Numbered from the stretch's first letter, positions 7,159 through 16,341 are shown. The stretch is 64,000 nt of DNA from Alphaproteobacteria bacterium (GCA_020632875.1 JACKET010000006.1:400338-464337); one strand, 5' to 3'. Notes: a model not told the origin generated them from the sequence alone. Program-made: numbers and translations.

Positions 7159-8370
7159 GTGCGCTCGCCTGACCAGGCGCGCCACGCGACGCCCTTCCGC
7201 ATCCTCTCGGGGATCGGAGGGGCGTTCGTGCTCCTGGGGTCCGTGGCGTGCGGAGGGCTGCTCGGCGGCGATTCCGCAGACTTCTCCGGGCCCCACCTCG
7301 CGACCGTCGTCTCGATGGACCTCTCGTCCGACGGCACGCTGCTCGCGACCGGCGCCCAGGACCGCACCGCGAAGGCGTGGGCGTTCCCCGCGATCGAAGG
7401 TCTCCGCGACCTGAAGCACGACGATTTCGTCGTGGCGGTCGCGTTCTCGCCGGACGGGTCGAAGCTCGCGACCGGCGGCTACGATCCGGAGATCCGCATC
7501 TGGGACACCCGCACCTGGCAGGTGGTGGGGACGATCCCGCGCTCCGTGCTCGCGATGGACTGGGTGGGCGATCGGATCGCGCTCGCCGTGAAGGGCCAGC
7601 CGGACGCGGAGGTTTGGAACGGGACGAGCCTCACGCTCGAGCACACGCTCTCCGGCCATGCCGAGACGGTCCACGCGATCGCCCTGTCGAGCGACGCGGC
7701 GTGGGTGGCGACCGGCAGCAAGGACCACACCGCTCGCCTGTGGAACGCCGAGACGGGTGAAGAGGCGGGGATGTTCGCGGGCCACAAGGGCGTGGTCCTC
7801 GCCGTGACGTTCACGTCCGATGGCGCCCGGCTCGCCACGGGGAGCAGCGACAAGACCGCGCGCCTCTGGGACGTCGCGACCCAGGAGCCGATCCGACAGC
7901 TTGCCGGCCACGCCGACTGGGTCGACAGCATCGCGTTCCGCCCCGACGACAGCGTGCTCGCGACGGCCGGGAAAGACGGCCTGGTGCGCCTGTGGGACGC
8001 CGGCTCCGGTGGGGCGATCGAGAAGCTCGATCTCGAGCTCGGCCCCATCGACGACGTGCGGTTCGCCGACATGGACACCCTGGTGGCCGTGGGCAAGGAC
8101 ATCTTCGTCCGTGGGGTGGGGGAGCTGCTGGTCGACCGCGAGCTCGGGAAGCCCGCGGTCGCGCGGGCCCTCGACGACCGGTGTCGGCGCTTGGTCGAGT
8201 GCGGGAAGGCCCTCCTGCGCACCAGGGCGACGAACGATCGCGGGGGCGAGGTGGTGCGCATGGCCCGCGAGATGGACCCCGCGTCCCCCGATCTGTGTCT
8301 CACCACACTGCTCGCCGTGGGTCCCGCGATCGAAGGGGAGCCCCCGCCCGCGTGCCAGGTCACCGAGTAG
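7159..8370 (+). CDS. WD40-repeat lipoprotein in the fusA position
   Basis: 403 residues from a GTG that directly abuts the rpsG stop. The N-terminus (ILSGIGGAFVLLGSVAC) resembles a lipoprotein signal with Cys31, though the -3 Ser is not ideal. From about residue 45 to 310 there are six to seven WD40 blades with clear ends such as RIWDTRTW, RLWNAETG, RLWDVATQ and RLWDAGSG and GH turns (SGHAETVHAIALS, AGHKGVVLAVTF, AGHADWVDSIAF). WD40 propellers are protein-binding scaffolds. The C-terminal 80 residues (CRRLVECGKALL, then DLCLTTLLAVG) are unassigned. With no promoter of its own visible, it should be transcribed with rpsL and rpsG. This is not a translation factor; elongation factor G must be encoded elsewhere. 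Confidence 0.9.
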   Translation: MRSPDQARHATPFRILSGIGGAFVLLGSVACGGLLGGDSADFSGPHLATVVSMDLSSDGTLLATGAQDRTAKAWAFPAIEGLRDLKHDDFVVAVAFSPDGSKLATGGYDPEIRIWDTRTWQVVGTIPRSVLAMDWVGDRIALAVKGQPDAEVWNGTSLTLEHTLSGHAETVHAIALSSDAAWVATGSKDHTARLWNAETGEEAGMFAGHKGVVLAVTFTSDGARLATGSSDKTARLWDVATQEPIRQLAGHADWVDSIAFRPDDSVLATAGKDGLVRLWDAGSGGAIEKLDLELGPIDDVRFADMDTLVAVGKDIFVRGVGELLVDRELGKPAVARALDDRCRRLVECGKALLRTRATNDRGGEVVRMAREMDPASPDLCLTTLLAVGPAIEGEPPPACQVTE

Positions 8371-8415
8371 AACCGGCTTCTCGACGAGTGATCGCGACAG
8401 GTACCAGATTTCGCC

Positions 8416-8444
8416 TTGTGCGCCGCTGCAGCACCGGGTACATG
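8416..8444 (+). promoter_or_regulatory. possible tuf promoter
   Basis: TTGTGC (8416-8421), 17 bases, TACATG (8439-8444), inside the 193-nt gap between the WD40 gene and tuf. Both hexamers are partial matches. A separate promoter would make sense for tuf because of the unusual gene in front of it. Confidence 0.3.
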
Positions 8445-8563
8445 GCTGCGTTTCCGCGCCCCTCCGTCGTGGGGGGTGTGGTTCGGTGCGCCACCAGCAC
8501 GGCAGCAATGCCCGCTCGCGCCCACCGCAACTTCCAGACGGGCCCCCGGCCCCGGAGTCTCCC

Positions 8564-9754
<1,191 letters not shown>

Positions 9755-9764
9755 TGACGCGTAC

Positions 9765-9860
9765 CGGCGGGGGTCCACGGGCTCCCGCCGACGCAACGTA
9801 GCAACCGAATCGGGCCCACCGCGTGTGGGCCGCACCTTTGGGTGCTGCAATCCGCAGCAC
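9765..9860 (+). promoter_or_regulatory. three-hairpin leader between tuf and the S10 operon
   Basis: Three perfect short stems follow each other in the 123-nt tuf-rpsJ spacer: CGGCGGG/CCCGCCG (9765-9771 with 9784-9790), GGCCCAC/GTGGGCC (9813-9819 with 9825-9831) and GTGCTGC/GCAGCAC (9842-9848 with 9854-9860). The first may end tuf transcription. The last ends 17 nt before rpsJ and could control its translation. In E. coli the S10 operon leader is regulated by L4; whether this is analogous is inference. Confidence 0.45.
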
Positions 9861-9877
9861 GAACGGAGAGAGCCGCG

Positions 9878-10192
9878 ATGGCTTCCGGAAACAAGATCCG
9901 CATTCGTCTGAAGGCGTACGACCACAAGCTCCTCGACAAGTCTGCTCGGGAGATCGTGGAGACCGCGAAGCGCACCGGTGTCGACATCCGCGGCCCGTTC
10001 CCGCTTCCGACGACCATCAATCGGTGGACGGTCCTCCGCGGCCCGCACATCGACAAGAAGTCCCGCGAGCAGTTCGAGCGTCGTACCCACCACCGGCTCC
10101 TCGACATCCTCGAGCCCACGCAGCAGACCGTCGATGCTCTCATGAAGCTCGACCTGTCCGCCGGCGTTCACGTCGAGATCAAGCTCTCGTAG
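9878..10192 (+). CDS. rpsJ: 30S ribosomal protein S10
   Basis: 104 residues. S10 is in the 30S head and, with NusB, joins antitermination complexes. The extended loop region GPFPLPTTINRWTVLRGPHIDKKSREQFE is intact. Start ATG 9878 has ACGGAGAGA upstream. It begins the S10 cluster; the next gene is rplD, 48 nt later, so rplC, which normally separates them, is absent. Confidence 0.98.
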   Translation: MASGNKIRIRLKAYDHKLLDKSAREIVETAKRTGVDIRGPFPLPTTINRWTVLRGPHIDKKSREQFERRTHHRLLDILEPTQQTVDALMKLDLSAGVHVEIKLS

Positions 10193-10240
10193 CTCGGGAA
10201 GCCCGCCCTCCGGCGACGCCGGAAGGCCAGGAGATGAACC

Positions 10241-10864
10241 ATGGCAACCGTTGATGTCTACAGCATGGACAAGAAGAAGGTCGGCAGCGTCGAGCTCGAC
10301 GATGCCATCTTCGGTGCCGAGGTGAAGCCCCACCTCCTGCACGCGGCCGTGCGCTACCAGCTCGCCAAGCGCCGTCAGGGCACCCACGCCGTCAAGCGTC
10401 GGGCCGACGTGACCGGCGGCGGCAAGAAGCCCTACAAGCAGAAGGGCACCGGTCGCGCCCGTCAGGGCACCACCCGCGCTCCGCAGTGGCGTGGCGGCGG
10501 TGTGGTCTTCGGGCCCGAGCCCCGCGACCATGCCATCGGCATGAACAAGAAGGAGCGTCGCGCGGCGCTCTGCTCCGCGCTCTCGAAGCGCGTGGCCGAC
10601 AACGCGCTCGTCGTGCTCGACACGCTCTCCTTCGACGCGCCGAAGACCAAGCAGGTCGTCGATCTCCTCCAGCGGTTCGAGATGGGCAGCGCGCTGCTCG
10701 TCCTTCCCGAGGGTGACGACGCGGTCGAGAAGTCGGCCCGCAACCTCCCGAACGTCACTGTCATCCGCTCGGGTGGCGTGAACGTCTACGACATCCTGCG
10801 CCGCGACAACCTGGTCATCACCCAGGATGCCGTCGAGGCCCTCACCAAGCGTCTGGCAGGCTGA
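10241..10864 (+). CDS. rplD: 50S ribosomal protein L4
   Basis: 207 residues. L4 lines the peptide exit tunnel with its extended loop, here about residues 45-100 (KKPYKQKGTGRARQG then GGGVVFGPEPRDH), and the globular part is complete. RBS AGGAGATG. In E. coli L4 also represses the S10 operon. Its TGA stop is one base from rplW. Confidence 0.98.
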   Translation: MATVDVYSMDKKKVGSVELDDAIFGAEVKPHLLHAAVRYQLAKRRQGTHAVKRRADVTGGGKKPYKQKGTGRARQGTTRAPQWRGGGVVFGPEPRDHAIGMNKKERRAALCSALSKRVADNALVVLDTLSFDAPKTKQVVDLLQRFEMGSALLVLPEGDDAVEKSARNLPNVTVIRSGGVNVYDILRRDNLVITQDAVEALTKRLAG

Positions 10865-10865
10865 A

Positions 10866-11147
10866 ATGGAACTCAAGGACACCCTGGTTCGCCCCATCAT
10901 CACCGAGAAGTCGACGACGTTCCTCGGCAACGATCGCACCTACGCGTTCGAAGTCGGGCTCTCGGCGAACAAGCGGGCCGTGAAGCGGGCGATCGAGAGC
11001 TTCTACGGCGTCGAGGTCGAATCCGTTCGCACCCTCGTCGTCCGCGGCAAGATGAAGCGTTTCGGCCGTCACTACGGCAAGCGCAGCAACTGGAAGAAGG
11101 CCTACGTCACGCTGGCGGAAGGTCACTCCATCAACATCTACGAATAG
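10866..11147 (+). CDS. rplW: 50S ribosomal protein L23
   Basis: 93 residues. L23 sits at the tunnel exit and is the docking site for trigger factor and SRP. It begins MELKDTLVRPIITEKST, the typical L23 N-terminus, and ends SINIYE. The start follows the rplD stop by one base, with GGCAGG as a weak RBS, so translation is probably coupled. Confidence 0.97.
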   Translation: MELKDTLVRPIITEKSTTFLGNDRTYAFEVGLSANKRAVKRAIESFYGVEVESVRTLVVRGKMKRFGRHYGKRSNWKKAYVTLAEGHSINIYE

Positions 11148-11160
11148 ATCGGTCGGAACA

Positions 11161-11991
11161 ATGGGCATCAAGAAGTTCAAACCCACCTCCGCTGGCCGTC
11201 GCGGCATGACCGGCGCCGACTTCGCAGAGGTCACGCGGTCCCGCCCCGAGCGGTCCCTCGTCGAGGCTCTCCCGAAGAAGGGTGGCCGGAACAACCGTGG
11301 GCGCATCACCGTCCGTCGCCGTGGCGGCGGGCACAAGCGTCGCTACCGGCTGATCGACTTCCGCCGCGACAAGGAGAACGTGCCGGGCAAGGTCGCGTCG
11401 GTCGAGTACGACCCGAACCGCTCGGCGCGGATCGCCCTCATCCACTTCGTGGACGGCGAGAAGCGCTACATCCTCCACCCGGTCGGCCTGAGCGTCGGTG
11501 ACGAGGTCATCACCTCCGAGTCCGCCGACATCAAGCCGGGCAACGCGATGATGCTCCAGAGCATCCCCCTCGGTACCCACGTGCACAACGTGGAGCTGCA
11601 GAAGGGTCGCGGCGGCCAGATGTGCCGCTCTGCCGGCAGCTACGCTCAGGTCATGGCGAAGGAGTCCGGCTACGTCCTCCTCCGTCTGCCCTCCGGCGAG
11701 CTCCGCCAGGTCTGGGGCCAGAACCGCGGGACGATCGGCCAGGTCGGCAACACCGACCACGAGAACGTCGTTCTCGGCAAGGCGGGTCGCAGCCGTTGGC
11801 TCGGTCGTCGTCCGAAGGTCCGTGGCACCGCCATGAACCCGGTCGACCACCCGCACGGCGGTGGTGAGGGGCGCGCCAAGGGCCGTCATCCCGTGACCCC
11901 GTGGGGCAAGCCCACCAAGGGCTACCGCACGCGGAACACCCGCAAGACCTCCAGCCGGTTCATCGTCAAGAGCCGCCACAAGAAGAAGTAG
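11161..11991 (+). CDS. rplB: 50S ribosomal protein L2
   Basis: 276 residues. L2 is needed for subunit joining and for peptidyl transferase activity. It begins MGIKKFKPTSAGRRG; the conserved AMNPVDHPHGGGEGR loop with the key His is present and the tail HKKK is basic. RBS GGTCGGAA. Between rplW (13 nt) and rpsS (6 nt). Confidence 0.98.
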   Translation: MGIKKFKPTSAGRRGMTGADFAEVTRSRPERSLVEALPKKGGRNNRGRITVRRRGGGHKRRYRLIDFRRDKENVPGKVASVEYDPNRSARIALIHFVDGEKRYILHPVGLSVGDEVITSESADIKPGNAMMLQSIPLGTHVHNVELQKGRGGQMCRSAGSYAQVMAKESGYVLLRLPSGELRQVWGQNRGTIGQVGNTDHENVVLGKAGRSRWLGRRPKVRGTAMNPVDHPHGGGEGRAKGRHPVTPWGKPTKGYRTRNTRKTSSRFIVKSRHKKK

Positions 11992-11997
11992 GCTGAC

Positions 11998-12276
11998 ATG
12001 TCTCGTTCCGTAAAGAAGGGCCCGTTCATCGACGGCCATCTCCGTGACAAGGTGAAGACGGCCCGGGATTCCGGTAGCAACCGGGTCATCAAGACCTGGA
12101 GCCGCCGCTCCACCATCATCCCCGAGATGATCGGCCTCACCTTCGCCGTGCACAACGGCAAGCAGTTCATCCCCGTGTACGTGTCCGAGCAGATGATCGG
12201 CCACAAGCTCGGTGAGTTCTCTCCCACGCGCACCTTCCGTGGCCACGCGGCCGACCGGAAGGGCAAGGTCCGTTAG
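11998..12276 (+). CDS. rpsS: 30S ribosomal protein S19
   Basis: 92 residues. S19 forms a head complex with S13 and contacts A-site tRNA and intersubunit bridges. MSRSVKKGPFIDGHL and the C-terminal GEFSPTRTFRGH are standard. Six nt after rplB; rplV follows after 13 nt. Confidence 0.98.
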   Translation: MSRSVKKGPFIDGHLRDKVKTARDSGSNRVIKTWSRRSTIIPEMIGLTFAVHNGKQFIPVYVSEQMIGHKLGEFSPTRTFRGHAADRKGKVR

Positions 12277-12289
12277 GCCGGAGTCCATC

Positions 12290-12637
12290 ATGAGCAGCCG
12301 AGCCACACTCCGCTTCGCGCGGGTCTCCCCGCAGAAGGCGCGCCTGGTCGCGAACCTCGTTCGCGGCATCGACGTCCCCGAGGCGCTCGAGATCCTCTCC
12401 TTCACCCGCAAGAAGACCGCTCCGATGATCCGGAAGCTGGTCGAGTCGGCCGTGGCGAATGCCAACGTCGACGCTCAGCGGGCGGGCGCGGACTTCGACG
12501 AGGACGAGCTCTTCGTCCAGACCATCACTGTGGATGCCGGTCCGACGCTTCGTCGGTTCCGGCCGCGGGCCCAGGGCCGCGCCACGCGTATCCAGAAGAA
12601 GACCAGCCACATCACTGTGGTCCTGGGAACCCGGTAG
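12290..12637 (+). CDS. rplV: 50S ribosomal protein L22
   Basis: 115 residues. L22 spans all 23S domains and its beta-hairpin, here about residues 80-100 (GPTLRRFRPRAQGRATRIQK), forms a tunnel constriction with L4. The ATG at 12290 was chosen over upstream in-frame starts because GGAG lies 6-9 nt before it and the upstream part overlaps rpsS. TAG stop, then 10 nt to rpsC. Confidence 0.97.
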   Translation: MSSRATLRFARVSPQKARLVANLVRGIDVPEALEILSFTRKKTAPMIRKLVESAVANANVDAQRAGADFDEDELFVQTITVDAGPTLRRFRPRAQGRATRIQKKTSHITVVLGTR

Positions 12638-12647
12638 GAATCGAATC

Positions 12648-13292
12648 ATGGGCCAGAAGGTACATCCACACGGCTTCCGCGTCGGCATCACCCAGGGCTG
12701 GGATTCCCGCTGGTACGCCGACAAGAACTACGCGCTCTACCTCGAGGAGGATCTCCGGATCCGCCAGCACATCGAGAACAAGCTCAAGAGCGCGGGGGTC
12801 TCGCGCATCCTGATCGAGCGCGCGGCGAACAAGGCGAAGGTCTTCATCTACGCCGCGAAGCCGGGGATCATCCTCGGTAAGCGCGCGACCGGCCTCGACG
12901 CCGTCCGCAACGATCTCCAGCGCCTGTGCAGCACCGAGGTGTTCGTGCAGACCATGGAAGTCCGTAAGGTCGACACCGAGTCCGTGCTCGTCGCCCAGAA
13001 CATCGCCGCCCAGCTCGTGAAGCGCGTCAGCTTCCGCCGCGCGATGAAGAAGGCGATCACCCAGGCCCGCCGTGCCGGCGCCAAGGGCATCAAGGTCATG
13101 TGTGCCGGTCGTCTCGGTGGTGCCGAGATGTCCCGGTGCGAGTGGTACCGCGATGGCCGCGTCCCGCTGCACACCCTCCGTGCGAACGTCGACTACGGCC
13201 TGGCCGAGGCGAAGACCTCGTACGGCGTCATCGGCGTCAAGGTCTGGATCTTCAAGGGCGAGATCATGCCCGGCGAAGAGAACCAGCGGTAG
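12648..13292 (+). CDS. rpsC: 30S ribosomal protein S3
   Basis: 214 residues. S3 lies at the mRNA entry site and contributes helicase activity. MGQKVHPHGFRVGI starts the N-terminal domain; the KH domain with the GKRATGLDAVRNDL loop spans about residues 60-110, and the C-terminal domain ends WIFKGE plus a short tail. RBS AGGAAT. A 112-nt spacer with hairpins separates it from rplP, longer than usual. Confidence 0.98.
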   Translation: MGQKVHPHGFRVGITQGWDSRWYADKNYALYLEEDLRIRQHIENKLKSAGVSRILIERAANKAKVFIYAAKPGIILGKRATGLDAVRNDLQRLCSTEVFVQTMEVRKVDTESVLVAQNIAAQLVKRVSFRRAMKKAITQARRAGAKGIKVMCAGRLGGAEMSRCEWYRDGRVPLHTLRANVDYGLAEAKTSYGVIGVKVWIFKGEIMPGEENQR

Positions 13293-13302
13293 TCGCCTGA
13301 AC

Positions 13303-13330
13303 GGGCCGACCCACCACACGGTGTCGGCCC
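13303..13330 (+). promoter_or_regulatory. hairpin in the rpsC-rplP spacer
   Basis: GGGCCGAC (13303-13310) pairs perfectly with GTCGGCCC (13323-13330). A second stem, CGCGGTC/GACCGCG, follows near 13351-13367. No T-run follows, so an attenuator, processing site or regulatory-protein target is as likely as a terminator. The spacer then leads to the GGGGAAA RBS of rplP. Confidence 0.4.
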
Positions 13331-13404
13331 AGGCTCCACATGGGCGCGGTCCCGACCGCGTTCGATTCACTCTCTCTAGTCAGTAGATACACAGGGGAAA
13401 CGTC

Positions 13405-13824
13405 ATGCTCTCGCCGAAGCGTGTTCGACATCGCAAGGTACAGAAGGGCAAGATGCGCGGCTTCGCCTACCGTGGCTCCGAGGTCTCCTTCGGGGACTTC
13501 GGGCTTCAGGCGACGACGCGCGGATACGTGACCGCCCGACAGATCGAGGCTGCTCGAATCGCGATGACGCGTCACGTCAAGCGCGGTGGAAAGGTCTGGA
13601 TTCGCGTGTTCCCGGACAAGCCGCTCTCCAAGAAGCCCCTCGAAACCCGAATGGGGAAGGGCAAGGGCGCTCCGGACCGCTGGGTCGCGGTCATCAAGCC
13701 CGGTCGCATCATGTACGAGCTCGACGGTGTTCCGGAGGACGTGGCCAAGGAGGCCTTCCGTCTCGCCGGGCACAAGCTGGCCGTCGGTACGCGCTTCGTG
13801 AAGCGCGGTGAGGAGGTGCTCTGA
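13405..13824 (+). CDS. rplP: 50S ribosomal protein L16
   Basis: 139 residues. L16 helps place A-site tRNA and organises 23S helices near the peptidyl transferase centre. MLSPKRVRHRKVQKGKMRG and GKGKGAPDRWVAVIKPGR are typical. Its TGA stop overlaps the rpmC ATG by one base. Confidence 0.98.
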   Translation: MLSPKRVRHRKVQKGKMRGFAYRGSEVSFGDFGLQATTRGYVTARQIEAARIAMTRHVKRGGKVWIRVFPDKPLSKKPLETRMGKGKGAPDRWVAVIKPGRIMYELDGVPEDVAKEAFRLAGHKLAVGTRFVKRGEEVL

Positions 13825-14141
13825 TGGGCACGATTTCCGAGATGTCCGACCAGGATCTGGTCGCCCGGGTGGTCCAGGCCGAGCGCGATCTGGTCGCTGC
13901 GCGTTTCAAGCACAGCACCAATCAGCTCGAGAACACCGCTCGTCTGCGCAATCTGCGCCATGAGATCGCGCGTCTCCGCACGGAGGCTCGCACCCGTGAG
14001 ATCGCCCAGGGGCTCGGCAAGGATGCGCTGATCCAGCAGCATCTTCCGACCACTTCGGCTCCCGCGGCGGGCACCGGTGCCTCGGAGGCCAAGGGTGGCT
14101 TCCTCGCGGGCATCGTTGACAAGATCTCTGGCAACGACTAG
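13824..14141 (+). CDS. rpmC: 50S ribosomal protein L29 with C-terminal extension
   Basis: 105 residues; L29 is usually 60-70. The two-helix core is residues 1 to about 65 (LEVARV-like first helix SDQDLVARVVQAERDL, then LRNLRHEIARLRTEA). After that comes an Ala/Gly/Ser linker and an amphipathic end, FLAGIVDKISGND. L29 sits near the tunnel exit beside L23, so the tail could reach nascent-chain factors; this is inference. Followed by an unusual 193-nt spacer. Confidence 0.93.
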   Translation: MGTISEMSDQDLVARVVQAERDLVAARFKHSTNQLENTARLRNLRHEIARLRTEARTREIAQGLGKDALIQQHLPTTSAPAAGTGASEAKGGFLAGIVDKISGND

Positions 14142-14197
14142 ATGGCGGTGCTGCTGACCTCCGGGTTGGCAGTGCTCGCTCCCTTGGGCACCTCGGG

Positions 14198-14252
14198 TTG
14201 ACATCCGCGGTGCTGGCACGGGCCAGGTCATGGGCGTCCCGCTTCGGCGGGA
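14198..14252 (+). promoter_or_regulatory. spacer elements between rpmC and rpsQ
   Basis: TTGACA at 14198-14203 is a perfect -35 hexamer, but no good -10 follows at 16-18 bases. TCCCGC-TTCG-GCGGGA (14237-14252) is a six-pair stem capped by a stable UUCG tetraloop. An internal promoter or an RNA processing/regulatory hairpin is possible. Confidence 0.35.
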
Positions 14253-14334
14253 GACCCCAGGACCGAAGTCAGCGAGAGGGGCGCTCCCGTCCCAAAGCGT
14301 CACGCGTCGCGTGATGTCGTCAGTGAGGCATTCG

Positions 14335-14586
14335 ATGACCGAAGAGAAGAAGTCTGGCCGTCGCCGGCTGGTCGGTACTGTCGTCTCGGACAAGATGGAC
14401 AAGACCATCACGGTCCGGGTCGAGCGTCGTGTTCAGCACGCCCGCTACCGCAAGTACATCACCCAGCACAAGACCTACAAGGCGCACGACGAGGGCAACA
14501 GCTGCCAGGTCGACGACGTGGTCGTGATCGAAGAATCGCGCCCTCTGTCGAAGCACAAGCGCTGGGTCCTGATCGAGAAGCGATAG
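14335..14586 (+). CDS. rpsQ: 30S ribosomal protein S17
   Basis: 83 residues. S17 is a primary 16S-binding OB-fold protein. RRLVGTVVSDKMDKTITVRVER and the C-terminal SKHKRWVLIEK are typical. The ATG at 14335 has GTGAGG upstream; in-frame upstream codons belong to the spacer. Confidence 0.97.
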   Translation: MTEEKKSGRRRLVGTVVSDKMDKTITVRVERRVQHARYRKYITQHKTYKAHDEGNSCQVDDVVVIEESRPLSKHKRWVLIEKR

Positions 14587-14618
14587 CCAGCTCCTCGGGC
14601 TCTCGAGGGGTTTCGTGC

Positions 14619-14634
14619 GGGCGGCATTCCGCCC
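14619..14634 (+). promoter_or_regulatory. hairpin between rpsQ and rplN
   Basis: GGGCGG-CATT-CCGCCC is a perfect six-pair stem ending 15 nt before the rplN start, next to the GAGG RBS and a TTTT run. It might modulate rplN translation or act as a weak attenuator. Confidence 0.35.
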
Positions 14635-14649
14635 GAGTGAGGTTTTCCG

Positions 14650-15018
14650 ATGATCCAGATGGAATCCGTCCTGGACGTGGCCGACAACTCCGGTGCCAAG
14701 CGCGTGAAGTGCGTGAAGGTGATCGGCGGCTCGAAGCGCAAGTACGCGAGCGTCGGCGACATCATCGTCGTGTCCGTGAAAGACGCTGCTCCGAACGGCA
14801 AGGTGAAGAAGGGCCAGATCGCGCGCGCCGTCATCGTCCGCACGCGTAAGGAGCTCCGTCGCGTCGACGGCAGCTACATCCGCTTCGACACCAACAGTGC
14901 CGTGCTCATCACCAAGGAGAACGAGCCGGTGGGCTCCCGCATCTTCGGGCCGGTGGCCCGCGAGCTGCGCGGCAAGGGCTTCACCCGCATCGTCTCCCTG
15001 GCTCCAGAGGTGCTCTGA
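14650..15018 (+). CDS. rplN: 50S ribosomal protein L14
   Basis: 122 residues, starting MIQMESVLDVADNSGAKRV and ending RIVSLAPEVL as usual. L14 lies at the subunit interface and forms bridge B8. Its TGA overlaps the rplX ATG by one base. First gene of the spc cluster. Confidence 0.98.
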   Translation: MIQMESVLDVADNSGAKRVKCVKVIGGSKRKYASVGDIIVVSVKDAAPNGKVKKGQIARAVIVRTRKELRRVDGSYIRFDTNSAVLITKENEPVGSRIFGPVARELRGKGFTRIVSLAPEVL

Positions 15019-15350
15019 TGGCTGTCTCCCGCAGCAAGTTCAAGGTGCGGTCCGGCGACACGGTCGTCGTGATCGCCGGCAAGCAGAAGGGCCACACGGG
15101 CCGGGTCGTCAAGGTCCTGCCCGAGAAGTCCCAGGTGGTCGTCGAAGGGCTCAAGGTCGTCAAGCGGCACCAGAAGCCGGTCGGCGATCGGCCCGGTGGG
15201 ATCGTCGAGAAGGAGATGCCCGTGAGCATCTCGAATGTCGCCCTGTGGAACGAAGAAGAGGGTCGGCGGGTGAAGGTCCGCTTCGAGACCCGCGACGGCA
15301 AGAAGGTCCGGATCGACAAGAAGTCCGGCTCTGTCGTCGAGAGCGCGTGA
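15018..15350 (+). CDS. rplX: 50S ribosomal protein L24
   Basis: 110 residues. L24 starts 50S assembly and has a KOW motif, here SGDTVVVIAGKQKGHTGRV. The C-terminal zone KVRFETRDGKKVRIDKKSG is standard. RBS GAGGTG lies inside the end of rplN. Confidence 0.98.
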   Translation: MAVSRSKFKVRSGDTVVVIAGKQKGHTGRVVKVLPEKSQVVVEGLKVVKRHQKPVGDRPGGIVEKEMPVSISNVALWNEEEGRRVKVRFETRDGKKVRIDKKSGSVVESA

Positions 15351-15358
15351 GGCCAGTC

Positions 15359-15910
15359 ATGGAGAACTACGTTCCGCGACTCCGCGAGCACTACGACGCC
15401 AAGGTCGTGGCCAAGCTCAAGGAAGAATTCGAGTACGCGAACCCGATGCAGATTCCGCGGCTCACCAAGATCGTCATCAACATGACGACCAAGGAAGCCG
15501 TGCAGAACGTGAAGCTGCTCGATGCCGCTCGCGACGAGATCAGCACGATCGCCGGCCAGCGCGCCGTGATCACGCGGTCCCGCCGCTCCATCGCCAACTT
15601 CAAGCTCCGCGAGGGCATGCCCCTCGGTGTGCGCGTGACGCTCCGTGGCGCTCGCATGTGGGAGTTCCTCGACCGGCTGATCTCCGTGGCCATCCCGCGC
15701 ATCCGGGACTTCCGCGGCATCAACCCGAAGGCTTTCGACGGGCGGGGCAACTACAGCCTCGGGCTCACCGAGCAGATCATCTTCCCCGAGATCGACTACG
15801 ACAAGGTCAACAAGATCCACGGAATGAACATCGCTTTCGTCACCACGGCAACGAATGACGAGGAAGGTCGCGCACTGCTGCGGCACCTCGGCATGCCGTT
15901 CGCGGCGTAG
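15359..15910 (+). CDS. rplE: 50S ribosomal protein L5
   Basis: 183 residues. L5 binds 5S rRNA and contacts P-site tRNA. MENYVPRLREHYDAKVVAKL and FDGRGNYSLGLTEQIIFPEI are hallmarks. The ATG at 15359 has GAGG at 15349-15352; the frame is open further upstream but overlaps rplX. The usual next gene, rpsN (S14), is absent: only 17 nt separate it from rpsH. Confidence 0.98.
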   Translation: MENYVPRLREHYDAKVVAKLKEEFEYANPMQIPRLTKIVINMTTKEAVQNVKLLDAARDEISTIAGQRAVITRSRRSIANFKLREGMPLGVRVTLRGARMWEFLDRLISVAIPRIRDFRGINPKAFDGRGNYSLGLTEQIIFPEIDYDKVNKIHGMNIAFVTTATNDEEGRALLRHLGMPFAA

Positions 15911-15927
15911 GGTCTGGAGAACCGCTC

Positions 15928-16326
15928 ATGCCAATGACCGATCCAATCGCTGACATGCTCACGCGCATCCGGAACGCCCAGCAGGCCGGGCATTCCAAGA
16001 CGCTCGTGCCGCGCTCGAAGCTCAAGGTCGCCATCGCGAAGATCCTCAAGGAAGAGGGCTTCATCGAAGGCTACGTCGAGGACGAGACCGGCCCGCAGGG
16101 CACGCTCAAGCTGTTCCTGCGCTACCAGGGCGGCAACCAGGGCACCATCCGCGGTATCTCGCGGGTCTCGAAGCCCGGGCGTCGCGTGTACGTCGGCAAA
16201 GACGACGTGCCGCGGGTCCGCAACGGCCTCGGTGTCGCCATCCTCACCACCCCCCGCGGACTCCTCACGGATGCCCAGGCCCGTCAGGCCGGCGTCGGTG
16301 GTGAGGTCCTCTGCCACGTCTGGTAG
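15928..16326 (+). CDS. rpsH: 30S ribosomal protein S8
   Basis: 132 residues. S8 binds the central domain of 16S rRNA and in E. coli represses the spc operon. MPMTDPIADMLTRIRNAQQAGH starts it, and the C-terminal GVAILTTPRGLLTDAQA then GEVLCHVW is standard. RBS GGAG. Confidence 0.98.
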   Translation: MPMTDPIADMLTRIRNAQQAGHSKTLVPRSKLKVAIAKILKEEGFIEGYVEDETGPQGTLKLFLRYQGGNQGTIRGISRVSKPGRRVYVGKDDVPRVRNGLGVAILTTPRGLLTDAQARQAGVGGEVLCHVW

Positions 16327-16341
16327 GACGAGGAGCATCCC

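Noticed and set aside
14198..14203. Perfect TTGACA as a promoter for rpsQ
   Set aside because: No acceptable -10 at 16-18 bases; kept only as a possible element.
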